Of a stretch of 64,000 bases of DNA, positions 30,384 through 38,588 are shown piece by piece; the first letter of the stretch is position 1, and each line of letters starts with the position of its first letter. The notes under the pieces were generated by a model. That model had not been told where the DNA came from, searched no databases, and saw nothing but the letters and a program-made list of their open reading frames with translations. Origin of the DNA: a virus; the IMG/VR virus record IMGVR_UViG_3300031758_000022, positions 39,023 through 103,022 of that record. One strand, given 5' to 3'. A program made the translations under genes and the position numbers.

Positions 30384-30521
30384 CTAGTTGCAACCAACCC
30401 AAGGTACATAGATGTAGCCTGGGTGCAGCCACAGCTCCACAGGATGCATGTTCAAGGTGTGCAAGGCATCGTCAAAGGTGAGCAACTTGCCTGTGTCAAC
30501 AAGGTAAATGAATTCATTCAT
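30384..30521 (-). CDS. Small protein, 45 aa (unit 6)
   Basis: An ORF from the ATG at 30519-30521: MNEFIYLVDTGKLLTFDDAL, ending YIYVPWVGCN. It contains WLHPGYIYV and a C-terminal cysteine. The frame is closed by a terminator and opened by a shared motif 26 nt upstream. Single-gene unit, function unknown. Confidence 0.75.
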   Translation of the reverse strand: MNEFIYLVDTGKLLTFDDALHTLNMHPVELWLHPGYIYVPWVGCN

Positions 30522-30547
30522 GGTAGAAAAATTTAATTTTTCTAGCC

Positions 30548-30559
30548 TAATAGGTTATT
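30548..30559 (-). promoter_or_regulatory. Shared motif, unit 6 (one mismatch)
   Basis: Minus strand AATAACCTATTA, one base different. It has 26 nt to the ATG of 30384-30521; the leader forms TAGAAAAAT/ATTTTTCTA, a 9-bp hairpin. Confidence 0.65.
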
Positions 30560-30720
30560 CCTCTTAGTTGCTTGATAGGGGGTACCACCACTCTCAGACT
30601 GGGCCGGGGCCTGTTTTATTATAACCCACCATCCTCTACTCTTCAGACAAAATTTTTTTTACCATAAAATTTTTATACTGTCCCGAATATCAATATCTTA
30701 GCAATCTAATAATTACAATC
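30560..30720. promoter_or_regulatory. Divergent region between the minus and plus halves
   Basis: The only large strand switch of the window. It holds a GC-rich GGCCGGGGCC stretch near 30603, then a long T tract and AT-rich DNA before the first late gene. It must contain the start of rightward transcription; no clear -33/-7 pair is visible. Confidence 0.55.
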
Positions 30721-31761
30721 ATGGAGAATATTGCTAAGGCACTACGAGTGCTTAAACTACCGGATACCCTGGCACCTTATAACGGGGCCTTTTATTATAA
30801 GGAGGCCAGCTTTCTTGTTGAGAAGCGGATTACTGATTTTACTAAGCGGGTTAACGGGAAGCCTACTGTCACATCTACCTTTGAGGTGAGGAAGGTTGTT
30901 TCTAATACTACTGGTTATGGGTTTAATCTGTTATCTGATTTTATTCATGAGTTTGGATATACCCTAATTTCTGATACTCTTCTTGATAAGAGGCAGGAGT
31001 ATGTTGTTACTTCTTCTGGTCCCTTTGCTGGGCAGACTTACTGGTATCCTGAGGGAAGACTTACAATGACTGCTACAGAGGCCGGTGCTGTTTTTAAACA
31101 TGTGTATAATCCTTTTAAGAATACTACTCTTACTGGCTGGCCTGAGATCACTAAGGGTGAAAATCCTAGTATTAGTATCTTACGTGAGGATTATGTAAAA
31201 ACATCTTCGGGGTTGTCTACTAAACCTAGTAAGTCTTATCCTTCATATAGGAGAGATGAGCTTATTAAGTTATCTGGTATGAGCTACACTGATATTAAGG
31301 AGGCTTATGCTGATAAGTTTTCAATACTTAATGGTGATTCTAGTACTAACGTGAAGTCTGTTGGGGTGGCTGTTGAGGTTGCTGAGACTAGTACAGCTGA
31401 TAATGAGATTACTTCGCATTATACAGGAAGTGTGTATTATAATGGTATTGATACTAGGGACTTCAAGCCATCTGGTTTGCTTACTTCTTATAATAAGGTA
31501 TATCCTGGTCATGTCACACGTTGGATCTTGTATAACGGGGCTATTAACTATTCAGCATACGGTGCTACATGGGTTATTCAGGAACCTAGCTCTACTATTA
31601 ATACTATTAATGTTGTTGCTGGTACAGAATTTTCTTGGAATTTACAGACAAGAACATTAACTTATAATAGTAATATACCTGCACAGTTACACTTCCAATA
31701 TGAGGAGTTACCTGCTCAGGGTAAGAATCAGAGTGCTCTTGAAATTATACAACTCAGCTAA
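30721..31761 (+). CDS. Putative fibre or virion structural protein
   Basis: A 346-aa beta-rich protein (MENIAKALRVLKLPDTLAPY). The composition (Ser, Thr, Tyr, Asn) and its place at the head of a row of fibre genes suggest a virion or adhesin role. No domain is recognised. The next gene starts 2 bp past its stop. Confidence 0.65.
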   Translation: MENIAKALRVLKLPDTLAPYNGAFYYKEASFLVEKRITDFTKRVNGKPTVTSTFEVRKVVSNTTGYGFNLLSDFIHEFGYTLISDTLLDKRQEYVVTSSGPFAGQTYWYPEGRLTMTATEAGAVFKHVYNPFKNTTLTGWPEITKGENPSISILREDYVKTSSGLSTKPSKSYPSYRRDELIKLSGMSYTDIKEAYADKFSILNGDSSTNVKSVGVAVEVAETSTADNEITSHYTGSVYYNGIDTRDFKPSGLLTSYNKVYPGHVTRWILYNGAINYSAYGATWVIQEPSSTINTINVVAGTEFSWNLQTRTLTYNSNIPAQLHFQYEELPAQGKNQSALEIIQLS

Positions 31762-31763
31762 AC

Positions 31764-32102
31764 ATGGCTCTACCAGCAATTTTTCCTGTACAAATAGATA
31801 CGCAATCGGTATTAGCTGCGGGAACAACCGTATTATATACGTGTCCTGCTAGGACAAATGCTTCTATTAGTACTATTAGATTGACAAATGCTGGCGTTAA
31901 TACGGTAACCCTTACTATTAATAGAGTTAATCCTGCATCTAGTGTCAATGCTTATACATTTACATTGGCTGCTGGTGATGTTTTAGTGGATTCTGCTGTA
32001 TATAACTTTCTTGCCGGTGATAGTATATCGGTTACAACAAGTGCTGCAAGCACTAATTGTTTTGTAAGAGGTGTTCAAACGGCTAATGCTGCTAGATATT
32101 GA
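31764..32102 (+). CDS. Small beta-sandwich virion protein
   Basis: A 112-aa protein rich in Ala, Thr and Val with alternating strands (STIRLTNAGVNTVTLTINRV). It resembles the small protein at 32451-32780 in length and plan (both begin with a CTx2-like entry strand, then V-N-T strands and a loop before a C-terminal strand), so they may be paralogous decoration proteins. Confidence 0.65.
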   Translation: MALPAIFPVQIDTQSVLAAGTTVLYTCPARTNASISTIRLTNAGVNTVTLTINRVNPASSVNAYTFTLAAGDVLVDSAVYNFLAGDSISVTTSAASTNCFVRGVQTANAARY

Positions 32103-32449
32103 TTAATAATTATCCATATGGAGTCAATGATAGCACCGGGGCCTTATCGGGGTCTACCGGTGTTATCATATATGGTTCAGATGGAAGGGTAAAGTTTATA
32201 GGTACAGGAGGAGGAGGTGGGGTTGCTAGCGTTACTGCTGTTTCTCCCATCACTTCTACGGGTGGTGCCAACCCAGTTATATCTACCTTGATGAATACCA
32301 ATAAGTTAATTGGTAGATCAACGGCAGGTACTGGTGTTATGGAGGAAATCACAATCGGTTCCGGACTAAGTTTATCAGCCGGGACTTTATCAGCTACAGG
32401 TACAACTGCATCAGATAGTTTGTCACCACTATTACTAATGGGAGGATAA
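32099..32449 (+). CDS. Short fibre protein with VTAVSPITSTGG-type repeat
   Basis: A 116-aa protein from a TTG at 32099-32101 overlapping the previous stop. It has a GTGGGGGVASVT linker and a VTAVSPITSTGG module ending in NKLIGRSTAGTGVMEEIT, a sequence nearly repeated in 34040-35404. Such modules line phage tail fibres. It ends hydrophobic (LSPLLLMGG) and may be a linker subunit. Confidence 0.6.
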   Translation: MINNYPYGVNDSTGALSGSTGVIIYGSDGRVKFIGTGGGGGVASVTAVSPITSTGGANPVISTLMNTNKLIGRSTAGTGVMEEITIGSGLSLSAGTLSATGTTASDSLSPLLLMGG

Positions 32450-32450
32450 T

Positions 32451-32780
32451 ATGCCGACAGTATATAAAACATTGGGACAATCAAGTCCAGCAGCAACAAC
32501 AGAAACGGACCTGTATACGGTACCTGCAGCTACTGCAGCTGTGGCAAGTTCTGTTATTGTGTGTAATAGATCAGCTGTTCTATCTACATTTAGAATATCA
32601 ATAGCTGTTGGTGGTGGTGCTACTACTAATAAGGACTACATTTACTATGACTTACCCATTGGTGCCAATGATACATTCATTGCTACCATTGGTGTGACAT
32701 TAGCAACCACAGATAAGGTAAAGGTGTATGCCTCAAATACTAATCTGTCATTCTCACTTTATGGATCTGAAATAAGCTAA
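32451..32780 (+). CDS. Small beta-rich virion protein
   Basis: A 109-aa protein starting MPTVYKTLGQSSPAATTETD, with beta strands (SVIVCNRSAVLSTFRISIAV) and a GGGATTNKDY loop. Likely paralogous to 31764-32102. It starts 1 bp past the previous stop and is in the fibre operon. Confidence 0.65.
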   Translation: MPTVYKTLGQSSPAATTETDLYTVPAATAAVASSVIVCNRSAVLSTFRISIAVGGGATTNKDYIYYDLPIGANDTFIATIGVTLATTDKVKVYASNTNLSFSLYGSEIS

Positions 32781-32781
32781 C

Positions 32782-34038
32782 ATGGCACAAGGATACGCTT
32801 CATATAATATTATTAGCAGTGAGATTTCATTTGCAAATACTCCTAACATAGATGCCTTTGGAAGACTGAGGGTAAGCAATCCGTTTACCCTATTTGATTC
32901 AAGCCACAGGTTTGATGATAATGAGTTGTGGTCTACAGCTACCGCTACAGGCGGTACTGCTACATATGATGCTAATGAAGGTCTGATTAATTTAGGTGTA
33001 ACAGCAGCTTCAGGCTCTGAGGTTGTTAGAGAGACTACTAAAGTCTTCTCATATCAGCCAGGTAAGAGTCTTCTTGTACTATCTACATTTGTAATGAACT
33101 CTGCAAAGACAGGTCTTAGACAAAGGATTGGTTACTATGGAGCAGCAAATGGTTATTACCTAGAGCTTAATGATAGCACTGTAAGTTTTGTTGAGAGAAG
33201 TTCTGTCTCAGGAGCATTGGTAAATACACCTGTTGCTCAAGCAAGTTGGAATGTTGATCCTATGAATGGATCAGGTCCTAGTGGTATAACCCTTGATCTA
33301 ACAAAGGCTCAGATTCTCTTTATGGACTTGGAGTGGTTAGGGGTAGGTACCGTGAGAATAGGTTTTGTAATAGATGGAAACTTCTATGTATGTCATAAGT
33401 TTCATCATGCTAATTTGATTGCTACTACATATATCACAACTGCTTCATTACCACTAAAATATGAGATAACTAACACAGCTGCTACAAGTGGGGCAAGTAC
33501 ATTAAAGCAGATATGCTCTACTGTAATGTCTGAGGGTGGATACCAACTTAATGGATTACAACAAGCAATTGGTATTCCTGTAACAACCCCAAGAAACTTA
33601 GCAGTTGCTGGAACATTTTATCCTATAATAAGCATACGTCTTAAAACATCCCCTAATAGATTAGATGCTATAGTAATATGTACTGCAATTTCTGTAGTAG
33701 CAACTAGTGCAGGTCATTATAACTGGCAAATTATAGCATCAGGAACTACTACAGGAGGTGCTTGGGTTGCTGCTCCTGGTGGTTCTTCCGTAGATTATAA
33801 TATAACAGGAACTTCATTTACAGGAGGTAGGATACTTGCAAGTGGTTTTTTTAGTGCGGCAGCTACAGGAGCATCAACTCAAGTTGATATCCTTAAGGAT
33901 GCACTATTTAAAACACAGCTTGAAAGAAATGCATTAACCTCAACACCATATGAACTAACTGTTGTAGTTGCTTCTGATGTTGGAGGTGGTGGAGGTAATG
34001 TTCTTGCATCAATGGACTGGGAAGAAATAAGCAGATAA
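32782..34038 (+). CDS. Large structural protein, possible receptor-binding or tail protein
   Basis: A 418-aa protein. Near residue 24 it has NIDAFGRLRVSNPFTLFDSS, a signature I associate with a structural protein family of environmental phages. The rest is beta-rich with many glycines and serines. It follows two short virion genes and precedes a fibre with a lectin-like end, consistent with an adhesin complex. Confidence 0.7.
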   Translation: MAQGYASYNIISSEISFANTPNIDAFGRLRVSNPFTLFDSSHRFDDNELWSTATATGGTATYDANEGLINLGVTAASGSEVVRETTKVFSYQPGKSLLVLSTFVMNSAKTGLRQRIGYYGAANGYYLELNDSTVSFVERSSVSGALVNTPVAQASWNVDPMNGSGPSGITLDLTKAQILFMDLEWLGVGTVRIGFVIDGNFYVCHKFHHANLIATTYITTASLPLKYEITNTAATSGASTLKQICSTVMSEGGYQLNGLQQAIGIPVTTPRNLAVAGTFYPIISIRLKTSPNRLDAIVICTAISVVATSAGHYNWQIIASGTTTGGAWVAAPGGSSVDYNITGTSFTGGRILASGFFSAAATGASTQVDILKDALFKTQLERNALTSTPYELTVVVASDVGGGGGNVLASMDWEEISR

Positions 34039-34039
34039 T

Positions 34040-35404
34040 ATGAGCCAAGGATTTACAAAAGGTACACCTATAGATACTGATGGAACATTATCACTAAATA
34101 GTGACATTGTTGTTCCATCTCAAGCAGCAGTTGTTACATATGTTGCATCACAAATTGGTACACCTGTAACTAATGTGACTGCTACTGCTCCATTAACTTC
34201 TTCTGGAGGTACAACTCCTGATATATCTACATCAATGAGTACAGACAAACTCATAGGTAGAGGGACAGCAGGTACAGGAGTAATGGAAGAGATAACACTT
34301 GGTACAGGTCTAGACTTAGCTGCCACAACTCTGAATGTTGGTAATATTGATTTAGCTGTTTTAGCAGTTACAGAGACAGCTGCAAGGTTAGATAACTGGA
34401 CACCAGCTGGTTGGCCAGGTTCTACTGCTGATGTAGTTAAAGTGATTCAACTTACTGCTAACTATGTAGATAAAGTTCAGATTATATCAGGACTTACTAA
34501 TGGTACAGCTGGTAAAATTATTACATTAAGTAATACATCAACAGATAACTTAGTCATTATAGAATTAAATAGTACAAACTCTTTAGCTGCCAACAGATTT
34601 AGAGGTTTTGGAAGAGATGCTTATTTTTTGTTTCCTAAGGATGATGTTACATTTCTTTATAATGGAACTCAATGGACACAATTTAGTGGTAATATGAAAA
34701 ATGGCCACACATTATTTGATGATATGGGAGGACCAAACCATGTGGGTACTGGTATTTTTACATCATATTTTGGAGAGACTGGATATGGATTAGCTAACGG
34801 AACAGGTGCTCTTGTAAGAAATGAAACAGGTATGACTAACTCAATAGGTACTATTGGTTTTACAACGGGTACTACTGCTACGGGGTTTGCTAAAATAGTA
34901 ATGAACGGTAGAGGTAGCACGGGGTTTAACACGGGGTCAACTCAATACAATCAATTTGCAGTTGTTACAAGATTAAGACTGGAGGCTCTTCCTACAGCTC
35001 TCCAAGATTTTAGATTTCAAACAGGATTGGTTGCAAATTCAAATACGCTTTCCCCATCAATAACTGGACTGATGGGTTGGTACTGCACATCAGCAAATGC
35101 AAATTGGAAATGTTATGCTGCTAATACAGCAAGCACAATAGTTAATGATGTTACAAGTGGTTTGGCAGTAACATTAAATGCTGATATTGTATTAGTAACA
35201 TACCACCCAAATCCACAAGGCGATACGGTATTTGTATATTCCTCTGATGGAGGAATAACTTATACTGTAGATAGCAGATTTGTAAGAGTATCAAATAACT
35301 ATGGTGGGGCACCAGTAATAGCACTTCTAAAAACAGTAGGGACTACCTCTGTTACTGCTGATGTTGACTATATTGGTTTAACAATTAAAGGACCAAGAAT
35401 ATGA
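34040..35404 (+). CDS. Tail fibre with lectin-like C-terminus
   Basis: A 454-aa protein. Residues 1-95 hold the VTATAPLTSSGGTT and DKLIGRGTAGTGVMEEIT module shared with 32099-32449. The middle part is a beta-rich shaft. Residues about 225-450 look like a jelly-roll carbohydrate-binding fold (NRFRGFGRDAYFLFPKDD start). It probably binds the host surface. Its last 4 bp overlap the next gene. Confidence 0.7.
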   Translation: MSQGFTKGTPIDTDGTLSLNSDIVVPSQAAVVTYVASQIGTPVTNVTATAPLTSSGGTTPDISTSMSTDKLIGRGTAGTGVMEEITLGTGLDLAATTLNVGNIDLAVLAVTETAARLDNWTPAGWPGSTADVVKVIQLTANYVDKVQIISGLTNGTAGKIITLSNTSTDNLVIIELNSTNSLAANRFRGFGRDAYFLFPKDDVTFLYNGTQWTQFSGNMKNGHTLFDDMGGPNHVGTGIFTSYFGETGYGLANGTGALVRNETGMTNSIGTIGFTTGTTATGFAKIVMNGRGSTGFNTGSTQYNQFAVVTRLRLEALPTALQDFRFQTGLVANSNTLSPSITGLMGWYCTSANANWKCYAANTASTIVNDVTSGLAVTLNADIVLVTYHPNPQGDTVFVYSSDGGITYTVDSRFVRVSNNYGGAPVIALLKTVGTTSVTADVDYIGLTIKGPRI

Positions 35405-35700
35405 TATATTTTAAACTTACATCAATATTTAATCTTCCTAATGGAAATGAAACCAATTTAGGTATAACTTTGCAGTGTCAAGATGCTGATTATCAAGCAA
35501 CTTTAGATGAAGCAATTATTGTGGCAAGAGTTACTGCTAAAAGAATGTGTGGTGATGTTGAGCCAGTTATTAATAACAATGTGGTACAACTAACTCTAGC
35601 TCAGTACAATGCAATTGTAGCAGTACCAGAAGCTTTGGATGCAGATATAGCTGCCCTAGAAGAAGAATTAAACCAAACAATAAATGAAGAACCTATTTAA
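35401..35700 (+). CDS. Hypothetical protein, fibre operon
   Basis: A 99-aa protein (MIYFKLTSIFNLPNGNETNL) with a beta-rich start and an acidic helical end (ADIAALEEELNQTINEEP). It overlaps its neighbours on both sides. It could be a fibre assembly helper; no family recognised. Confidence 0.7.
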   Translation: MIYFKLTSIFNLPNGNETNLGITLQCQDADYQATLDEAIIVARVTAKRMCGDVEPVINNNVVQLTLAQYNAIVAVPEALDADIAALEEELNQTINEEPI

Positions 35701-36070
35701 CAAAGTAACCAGATGGTTACAAGAGTGGGAAGGCACATGGCTACTACCACTAACTTTTATCCTTATGCTATGGATAAGTGCAATACTATTTAACCTATGG
35801 GGGCCTACAGTAGGAATCTTTCCACCGGGGCTAATCAATGGGGTAATCATTGCCTCATTTGCATTCTTTACAGGATTCTCTGTAGTTAATCTTATGATTA
35901 ATCTCTACCACAGAGGCTGGTATAAGTACTACTACAAGGGTAATCCAAACAGACTATCAGCAAAAAACGATTTTTTTGATCTTCCAATATGGCTAAGAGT
36001 AATGTTTATTCCAATACTGCAGCTATTGTTGCTTTGTCTATTCTTCTGGTTAGTTGTAAACCTGATCTAA
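35684..36070 (+). CDS. Membrane protein, holin candidate
   Basis: A 128-aa protein with three hydrophobic helices: about 20-40 (LPLTFILMLWISAILF), 50-75 (INGVIIASFAFFTGFSVV) and 105-127 (VMFIPILQLLLLCLFFW). It overlaps the fibre operon end by 17 bp and the lysin gene by 82 bp in another frame. Position and topology make it the best holin candidate. Confidence 0.6.
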   Translation: MKNLFNKVTRWLQEWEGTWLLPLTFILMLWISAILFNLWGPTVGIFPPGLINGVIIASFAFFTGFSVVNLMINLYHRGWYKYYYKGNPNRLSAKNDFFDLPIWLRVMFIPILQLLLLCLFFWLVVNLI

Positions 36071-36624
36071 GTCCTAGTTCTAGGGTTTATATTCCTGGTG
36101 AGATAGACACACTATCTTATGGGGAACTAGAAATAGTAACAGAAATAGAAGAAACCAGCTTAGTAGATACTAGAGCTGAGGTTGCTGCTATCTATAAGTC
36201 TCAGTTAGGAGTAAGAGAAAGGACTGGAAATAATGATGGTAAAGATGTAGAGAAATACCTTAAGTCAGTAGGTTTAGGTAAAGGATTTGCCTGGTGTGCT
36301 GCCTTTGTACATTGGTGTTTAGCAGAGGCTGGAGTAAAGAACTCCATTACAGCCTGGTCTCCAACAGCTCATAATAAAAAGAACATAGTATACTTTAACA
36401 ATAAATTTAAAAAGGATCCTCAGCAAGCTGATGTAATTACCTTATATTATAGTAGTAAAGGAAGAATTGGACACACCGGTTTCTTTGATCATATGCAGTC
36501 AGAAAACATGACTGTTAATTATGAGGGGAATACAAACAGGGGAAATTCAAATGAGGGTGACGGAGTTTACCTTACCTTTAGGCCGTTAAAAACATTATAC
36601 TCAATAACATCATGGATAGACTAA
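35989..36624 (+). CDS. Lipoprotein peptidoglycan hydrolase (CHAP-like)
   Basis: A 211-aa protein with a lipoprotein signal: AALSILLVSC puts the lipidated Cys at residue 23. The catalytic part has a FAWCAAFVHWCL cysteine motif near residue 102 and GHTGFFDH near residue 160, the Cys-His arrangement of CHAP/NlpC amidases. It acts in the envelope on the cell wall. The first 82 bp lie inside the holin-candidate gene in another frame, and the lipobox supports this start. Confidence 0.8.
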   Translation: MAKSNVYSNTAAIVALSILLVSCKPDLSPSSRVYIPGEIDTLSYGELEIVTEIEETSLVDTRAEVAAIYKSQLGVRERTGNNDGKDVEKYLKSVGLGKGFAWCAAFVHWCLAEAGVKNSITAWSPTAHNKKNIVYFNNKFKKDPQQADVITLYYSSKGRIGHTGFFDHMQSENMTVNYEGNTNRGNSNEGDGVYLTFRPLKTLYSITSWID

Positions 36625-36974
36625 TTAAAAATCTACACTGGGTGATAATCCTAATACTAGGGATTATAGCTGTAGTATTTTATGAGATAGCTGCCAATAA
36701 TAAGAAGGCATTACAAGAACAAATAGAGTTTAATAATGCAAAAGCTATTAGGGATAGCATTCTTGTAAGGCAAGTTATCCGGGCAAAAGATGATGCTGCT
36801 TTTAGATACAGAGACAGTTTAAGACAACAAAAGATTAACTACATAAAGCTCCAAAATGAAAAACAAAGAGTTAAGATTATTAGGGATATTAAGTATCTTC
36901 CTGCTGCTGATGACAGCACCAAAGATGACATTTGGCTCAACTCCTGGACAGCCGAAGACAGTCTTCTTTACTGA
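36612..36974 (+). CDS. Membrane-anchored coiled-coil protein, i-spanin candidate
   Basis: A 120-aa protein. A single N-terminal helix (VIILILGIIAVVFYEIAA) is followed by a charged helical region (QEQIEFNNAKAIRDSILVRQ) reaching about residue 85. This is the plan of inner-membrane spanins. It overlaps the hydrolase gene by 13 bp and the next gene by 119 bp. Confidence 0.65.
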   Translation: MDRLIKNLHWVIILILGIIAVVFYEIAANNKKALQEQIEFNNAKAIRDSILVRQVIRAKDDAAFRYRDSLRQQKINYIKLQNEKQRVKIIRDIKYLPAADDSTKDDIWLNSWTAEDSLLY

Positions 36975-37419
36975 TACCATTGGTAATGGTTTTAGAGATA
37001 CTCTAGATATCCTACGCAGACCTCCTAAAAGATTGATTTATCAAAAAGAAAAGGGGGTGTTTCTTAATGAGCTTCAAGAGCAGATAACTCTGGAGAAACT
37101 CTTGTGGAAAGAAGTATACCGTCAGGATGCTGTGGCTATGTATTGGATTAACATTGCTCTTGAGGAAAGAATCAATGAGATAATTGCCCGTAATAAAAAG
37201 ATTGAGCAGGATTTAGCTAAAGCTGAAACTGAGGCTCTAAGGGCAACAGCAAACATGGAACATTACCGTGATCTCTACAAGAGCAATGAATCACAGAATG
37301 TAACTCTTAGACAAGACAATGCCAAACTCAAGATAAAACTCTGGGTATGGAAAGGTATAGGTATTACAGCTACGGGTGGCTTTGTTTATTTAGGTGTAAA
37401 ACAGTTGTTTTTCAAATAA
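36856..37419 (+). CDS. Exported protein with signal peptide and C-terminal membrane helix, spanin-like
   Basis: A 187-aa protein. A signal peptide (LLGILSIFLLLMTAPKMTFG) is followed by a long coiled coil (residues 70-150), and a C-terminal helix (GIGITATGGFVYLGV) ends the protein. It starts inside the i-spanin candidate in another frame, as Rz1 does inside Rz, but it lacks a lipobox cysteine, so it is not a classical o-spanin. It may be a unimolecular-spanin variant. Confidence 0.6.
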   Translation: MKNKELRLLGILSIFLLLMTAPKMTFGSTPGQPKTVFFTDTIGNGFRDTLDILRRPPKRLIYQKEKGVFLNELQEQITLEKLLWKEVYRQDAVAMYWINIALEERINEIIARNKKIEQDLAKAETEALRATANMEHYRDLYKSNESQNVTLRQDNAKLKIKLWVWKGIGITATGGFVYLGVKQLFFK

Positions 37420-37438
37420 ATTTTCTTATCTTATACAC

Positions 37439-37549
37439 ATGGGACTCGGCAATAATAACTATCAATCAGGATCTAAAAAGTCTAACTTTGCTTTTCAGTT
37501 AAAGGTACTACAGGCTTTACAAAGAATTCTTAATGCATTAGGAGGCTAA
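37439..37549 (+). CDS. 36-aa MGLGN protein, truncated paralogue of the next gene
   Basis: A short ORF, MGLGNNNYQSGSKKSNFAFQ, ending RILNALGG. It aligns almost fully with the first 35 residues of 37551-38117 (MGLGNGNPNEGNKGSNFNFE). It stops 1 bp before the next ATG. It could be a capping peptide, or a remnant of a duplicated fibre whose C-terminal part was lost. Confidence 0.65.
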   Translation: MGLGNNNYQSGSKKSNFAFQLKVLQALQRILNALGG

Positions 37550-37550
37550 T

Positions 37551-38117
37551 ATGGGACTAGGAAATGGTAACCCTAATGAAGGGAATAAAGGTTCAAATTT
37601 TAATTTTGAACTAAAGATGCTTCAAGGTCTTGAAGCAATTGCTAATGCCTTAGATGGAGGTAGTGGTGGAGGATCAGGTGATCCTGCACTTAATCCTGGA
37701 CCTGCTTTTTCAAGTGGAGTCTTTAGTGCAGATGATATCATCACTTTTTCTGATGTAGATATTAATCTTAATACTTCCTGGGGTACATATCAGAAGATTG
37801 GTAATATAGTTTCAACAGACATTAATATAGATGTTACTGGAATAACTGATACTACTGGTAGCATATATATAGCTCTTCCAGTTACTGTTGTAGGAGATAT
37901 TACATCTGGTTCAAAATATGTTACTGGTACAATGAATGTATCCACTAAAATTGGACAGTTATTAAATACCTATGACTTTGAAGCCATTTCTGAGACAGCT
38001 GTAGCATTTAATTATGCATTTAGTGTTGTCACATCAGCAACAGTTATTAGGTTGTGCATAACCTACGTCTATAATACTAATATTGCAAATCTTGTGGATG
38101 CACCAATTGCTTTATAA
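37551..38117 (+). CDS. Putative tail fibre or adapter, MGLGN N-terminus
   Basis: A 188-aa protein. The N-terminal 35 residues (MGLGNGNPNEGNKGSNFNFE) are an attachment module common in phages of Bacteroidota. A GGSGGGSGD hinge follows, then a beta-rich domain of about 130 residues (LNTSWGTYQKIGNIVSTDIN). It probably attaches to the virion through the N-terminus and binds a ligand through the end. It follows the 36-aa paralogue directly. Confidence 0.65.
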   Translation: MGLGNGNPNEGNKGSNFNFELKMLQGLEAIANALDGGSGGGSGDPALNPGPAFSSGVFSADDIITFSDVDINLNTSWGTYQKIGNIVSTDINIDVTGITDTTGSIYIALPVTVVGDITSGSKYVTGTMNVSTKIGQLLNTYDFEAISETAVAFNYAFSVVTSATVIRLCITYVYNTNIANLVDAPIAL

Positions 38118-38123
38118 TGCTCT

Positions 38124-38492
38124 ATGGAAATAACCTCTCTAACTTTCAATATAAAAGATGTGATAACTATAGTTGTGGGTATTGCTTCTTTCCTTGGTTT
38201 CTATTATGCTCTAAAACGAGAGCTGGAAAAAGTCAGCACAAAAGCTGATATGATAGAAGAAAAACATAAAGAAGATCACCAAATTGTAATGCAAGCCATG
38301 AAAGATCACAAAGAAGAAACTGATAAGAAGGAAGACATGGTTTATAAACGTATCAGTGAGATACGTGAAGAGGTTAAAGATGCACATGGCAAACTAGAAG
38401 TAAAAATTGATGCTATAGTAGGTAGTCTCTCTACAATGAGTGCTAATCTATCTGAGCTTACAGGATATATAAAAGCTAAGAAAGAAAATTAA
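38124..38492 (+). CDS. Small membrane protein with coiled coil
   Basis: A 122-aa protein. A hydrophobic helix near residues 13-30 (VITIVVGIASFLGFYYAL) is followed by a long charged helix (KADMIEEKHKEDHQIVMQAM). This plan occurs in phage holins and membrane tethers. It ends with a terminator (38541-38562). Confidence 0.65.
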   Translation: MEITSLTFNIKDVITIVVGIASFLGFYYALKRELEKVSTKADMIEEKHKEDHQIVMQAMKDHKEETDKKEDMVYKRISEIREEVKDAHGKLEVKIDAIVGSLSTMSANLSELTGYIKAKKEN

Positions 38493-38540
38493 TACAGCTG
38501 TTTCTCTGCTGTTTTGTTGATTGTTGATTTGTTAGTAGGA

Positions 38541-38562
38541 AACCTGAGAGAAATCTCAGGTT
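38541..38562 (+). terminator. Terminator closing the fibre and lysis block
   Basis: AACCTGAGA pairs with TCTCAGGTT around GAAA, followed by TTCTTTT. It ends the plus-strand transcript of the fibre and lysis genes. Confidence 0.9.
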
Positions 38563-38588
38563 TTCTTTTGAATAAAATAAAGTTAACT

